In this document: positions 61,639 through 64,000 of the stretch, piece after piece | Layout: each line of letters opens with the position of its first letter | Position numbering within the stretch: the stretch's first letter is position 1 | DNA from: Candidatus Praeruminimicrobium purgamenti | Lineage (GTDB): Bacteria > Elusimicrobiota > Endomicrobiia > Endomicrobiales > Endomicrobiaceae | DNA length: 64,000 nucleotides | Direction: 5' to 3' | NCBI GenBank assembly: GCA_018433585.1 | Contig: JAHDQW010000001.1 | Span: 186,001 to 250,000, forward strand | The notes under the pieces: model-generated | The model's input: only the letters and a program-made list of their open reading frames with translations | Database searches by the model: none | What the model was told of the DNA's origin: nothing | Position numbers and translations under genes: made by a program

Positions 61639-63861
61639 ATGCCAAGGTTATTAGTTAAAAAAAGAGAAGAAATTATAGTAGAATATATTGCCAAAAAAAA
61701 TAAAATAAAAATTTTTATAGGCAGCAGAAAAGGCAATGATATAGTTCTTGCCGATAAAAATATTTCTGAACAGCATTGTATAATCCTGTTTGAAAACAAC
61801 CAATATACATTAAAAGACCAAAATACGATAACCGGTACTCAGCTTAATTTTAGAACAATAACCGAAGCACCTATAAAATTCGGCGATGAAATATTAGTAG
61901 GTAATTACACGATTATGTTTATGGATGATATTTCTGTAAATAAATATGACGTAGTGGTTCCGCAGTATTATCTCGTAGGAATTTACGGTAAATTTTACGG
62001 AAAAAAATATTTTCTTAAACAGCAGGCAGATACCTTTATCGGAAGAGAAAATTTATCCCCGAGAGGAATTGAAAACGATATAGTTCTTGCCGGAGATATG
62101 ACTGTTTCAAAAGGGCATGCAAAAATAACATCCGTGCAGGATAAATATACAATTACCGATATCGGAAGTACGGGCGGCGTAGCCGTAAACGGAGTAAAAG
62201 TAGGACAGCTTAACAGTGCTTCGCTGCTGTTGGGTGATGAAATATCAATCGGCAGAACAATTTTCAGAGTAGTTGATTATTTCAATGAAAATTATTCTAT
62301 GCCTTGCAAACAAAAAATATTTATTTTAAAGGCTTTAAAAATAATTCAGCTGATAATAATGCTGCTTATATTGGCGGTTTCTACTACGGCTATAGGCATC
62401 GGATACAGCGGTCTGTCTTTATTAAGATCATCTTCTGATAAAGTAAGTTTGTCAATAGATTCAGAATGGTCTAAAGATATTCCTATGAAAGCTGATTCCG
62501 AAACTTACGGAATTTCATCAACGCCTGTTATAGCAGATTTTGACAATGACGGAGTAAATGACATTGCTATGTTAAGCAGTGCAGGTTTCTTGTATGCCTG
62601 GAGCGGCGCTACGGGCGAACGTTTTTGGAAACCTGTTGAAATTTATAATTCAGGTATAGCGTCATTGGTTGTTGACGATATAAATAACGATAATATTCCT
62701 GATATAATAGCTGTTTCAGATTCGTCTCTGCTTTATATAATAGACGGGCAGACAGGCAATATTATCCGCAGAGAAATTTTGGGAGGCGTTATATCGGAAA
62801 CAACTCCTGTAGTCTGTGACTTAGATTCAGACGGAAAAAAAGATGTTGTAGTTGTTTCTGAAGACGGAACGGTTCACTTCTTGTATTCTCCTGGATTTGA
62901 CAGCAGTTATGTCAGATATTCGGAGTTTATAGACGGTCCTCTTTATTCAAGCCCTGTAATTTTAACCAGAAAAGATTTTTCGCCTTTCGTAGTTATTGCA
63001 AATTATGACAGTAAAGTTTATTTTATAGACGGCAAATCAAGAACAAAGAAAACCGTTAACCTTTTGGAAAGCAGCGGGAAAGCTCATTTAATTGCCGGCG
63101 CGCCGGCAATAGGAGACATAAACGGGGATGGTATTGATGAAGTTATCGTACAGTCAAATTTGCCTCAATATGTTTCTGCGATAGATACGACAAAATTTTC
63201 TGTTATGTGGACATATTTTGTGGAACCGACTCCTCCTGCTGGTTTAAAATTTAACAGCAGCCCTATCGTTACGGATTTAACAGGAGACGGAATAGCCGAT
63301 GTTATGATTGTTTCCGCAAACGGAACAGTTCAGGCTTTAAAAGGCAATACTACTTATCCTTCTGGAGAGTTGTTGTGGAAAATGCCTATTCCTGACGCAA
63401 AAAGAATTTTATCATCTCCGTCCGCATTTGATTTTGACAAAGACGGAATTGTCGATATCGCTTTCGGTACTGAAGACGGAAGGATAGTTATAGCTAAGAG
63501 CAATATAAAGAGAAAAGAAATGGAAGTTATAACCGATATTAAAGCCAGCAATTCACCGATTACGTCAACTCCTTTAATTGCCGATATAAACGGAGATAAA
63601 AATATTGAAATAGTGTATACAAATATACAGGATTCAATACAGGTATTGAACACTAATGTCAAAACCATTAAGAATCTTAGAATTTGGCCTATGTTTTTGG
63701 CAAATGCGCAACATACATCAGAAGTGTCGCTGGAGCATTTTAAAAAGAATTATATGAAAATGATAATATTCGGAATTGTTTTATTTATTCTGCTGATATT
63801 TATAAAAATCAAAGGGATAATAAAAAAATCGAAAAAGAGAGTTAAGGTTATATATTTATGA
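61639..63861 (+). CDS. Double FHA protein with periplasmic FG-GAP propeller
   Basis: 740 residues. Two N-terminal FHA domains: FIGSRKGNDIVLADKNISEQHC (shown in part as FIGSRKGNDIVLAD) with partner NISEQHC, and TFIGRENLSPRGIENDIVLAG with SKGHAKI and NGVKVG. These bind phospho-Thr. A membrane helix at about 233-256 leads to a propeller of FG-GAP-like repeats (DFDNDGVNDIAML, DINNDNIPDIIAVS, DLDSDGKKDVVVV, DINGDGIDEVIV, DLTGDGIADVMIV) with Ca-binding DxDxDG loops. A second helix sits at the C-terminus. It may couple cytoplasmic phospho-signals to an extracytoplasmic structure. Confidence 0.85.
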   Translation: MPRLLVKKREEIIVEYIAKKNKIKIFIGSRKGNDIVLADKNISEQHCIILFENNQYTLKDQNTITGTQLNFRTITEAPIKFGDEILVGNYTIMFMDDISVNKYDVVVPQYYLVGIYGKFYGKKYFLKQQADTFIGRENLSPRGIENDIVLAGDMTVSKGHAKITSVQDKYTITDIGSTGGVAVNGVKVGQLNSASLLLGDEISIGRTIFRVVDYFNENYSMPCKQKIFILKALKIIQLIIMLLILAVSTTAIGIGYSGLSLLRSSSDKVSLSIDSEWSKDIPMKADSETYGISSTPVIADFDNDGVNDIAMLSSAGFLYAWSGATGERFWKPVEIYNSGIASLVVDDINNDNIPDIIAVSDSSLLYIIDGQTGNIIRREILGGVISETTPVVCDLDSDGKKDVVVVSEDGTVHFLYSPGFDSSYVRYSEFIDGPLYSSPVILTRKDFSPFVVIANYDSKVYFIDGKSRTKKTVNLLESSGKAHLIAGAPAIGDINGDGIDEVIVQSNLPQYVSAIDTTKFSVMWTYFVEPTPPAGLKFNSSPIVTDLTGDGIADVMIVSANGTVQALKGNTTYPSGELLWKMPIPDAKRILSSPSAFDFDKDGIVDIAFGTEDGRIVIAKSNIKRKEMEVITDIKASNSPITSTPLIADINGDKNIEIVYTNIQDSIQVLNTNVKTIKNLRIWPMFLANAQHTSEVSLEHFKKNYMKMIIFGIVLFILLIFIKIKGIIKKSKKRVKVIYL

Positions 63862-64000
63862 TATTCCTAAATAATGCTAAAACAGATACCGGTGTTCTAA
63901 GGACTGAAAACCAGGATTCTTTCGGGGTTTGTCCTGAAAAAAATTTTTTCTTTGTCTGCGACGGAATGGGCGGCGGAGTTGCCGGCGATTTCGCCAGTAA
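63858..64000 (+). CDS. PP2C-family Ser/Thr phosphatase, cut by the window end
   Basis: ATG overlaps the FHA gene stop (ATGA). The visible 47 residues contain RTENQDSFGV and FVCDGMGGGVAGDFAS, the metal-binding Asp motifs 1 and 2 of PPM/PP2C phosphatases (DGMGG diagnostic). It would remove phosphates placed by the kinase at the start of the operon. The rest of the gene is outside the window. Confidence 0.93.
   Translation, partial: MIFLNNAKTDTGVLRTENQDSFGVCPEKNFFFVCDGMGGGVAGDFAS

Overview
The window is one gene-dense, AT-rich stretch of a bacterial chromosome with a fermentative, anaerobic character. It encodes a class III (glycyl-radical) ribonucleotide reductase, a tryptophanyl-tRNA synthetase with a likely Fe-S site, a TM1266-like hydrogenase-type regulator, acetate kinase and a thioredoxin system. 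Surface proteins with an NPFNP-type C-terminal domain, PorV/PorQ-like barrels, Tad-like and type IV pilus genes, GH57 and FG-GAP proteins in a small low-GC genome fit Elusimicrobiota (Endomicrobium-like). That assignment is inference from gene content, not a database match.

Layout. 1-2064: partial membrane M50-like protease, SEC59-like kinase, polysaccharide deacetylase, small regulator. 2232-8969: proS, lpdA, gcvT, then a translationally coupled mini-Tad set (short secretin, a 59-residue pseudopilin, TadE-like, TadG-like). 9035-10759: trxA, tlpA-like, trxB. 10764-16531 is the only minus-strand block: a consensus promoter, a cobalamin riboswitch, nrdD, nrdG and a 1023-residue fusion of a TraB/ChaN-like domain to an MFS transporter. 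17014-23717: polA, coaE, der, plsY, gpsA, HU. 23734-27037: MerR regulator, a surface protein with sorting-like C-terminus and a PorV-like/TPR protein. 27259-28533: rho with a long G-poor leader. 28580-33303: a tandemly duplicated module of XRE-cupin regulator plus acyl-CoA ligase. 33434-40811: signal peptidase/methyltransferase fusion, coaD, pilT, prepilin, prepilin peptidase, O-antigen ligase/TPR, UPF0104 flippase-like protein, glycosyltransferase. 40824-43522: NAD-type isocitrate dehydrogenase, ndk, ackA and a terminator. Then tRNA-Ala(GGC), rsmD, an Fe-S PD-(D/E)XK nuclease, argB, PHP phosphoesterase, TPR protein, GH57, DUF1805, M50 protease, trpS, scpA, scpB.

53125-64000 is the most unusual region. 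One extended -10 promoter precedes a run of seven genes with no visible terminator: a Hanks-type kinase with extracytoplasmic PEGA repeats and a C-terminal zinc ribbon; a repeat-rich surface protein with 177-bp repeats; a protein with a sorting-like C-terminus; a PorV-like barrel; a coiled-coil membrane protein; a double-FHA protein with a periplasmic FG-GAP propeller; and a PP2C phosphatase cut by the window edge. The gene set looks like a phospho-signalling circuit (kinase, FHA reader, phosphatase) wired to an outer-surface export or assembly module. A surface protein with sorting-like C-terminus next to a PorV-like barrel also occurs at 24-27 kb.

Promoters here follow a clear sigma-70 pattern (TTGNNN, 17-nt spacer, TATAAT), with perfect examples before rho and before the riboswitch. 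Intrinsic terminators are few, and many neighbouring genes overlap by ATGA.
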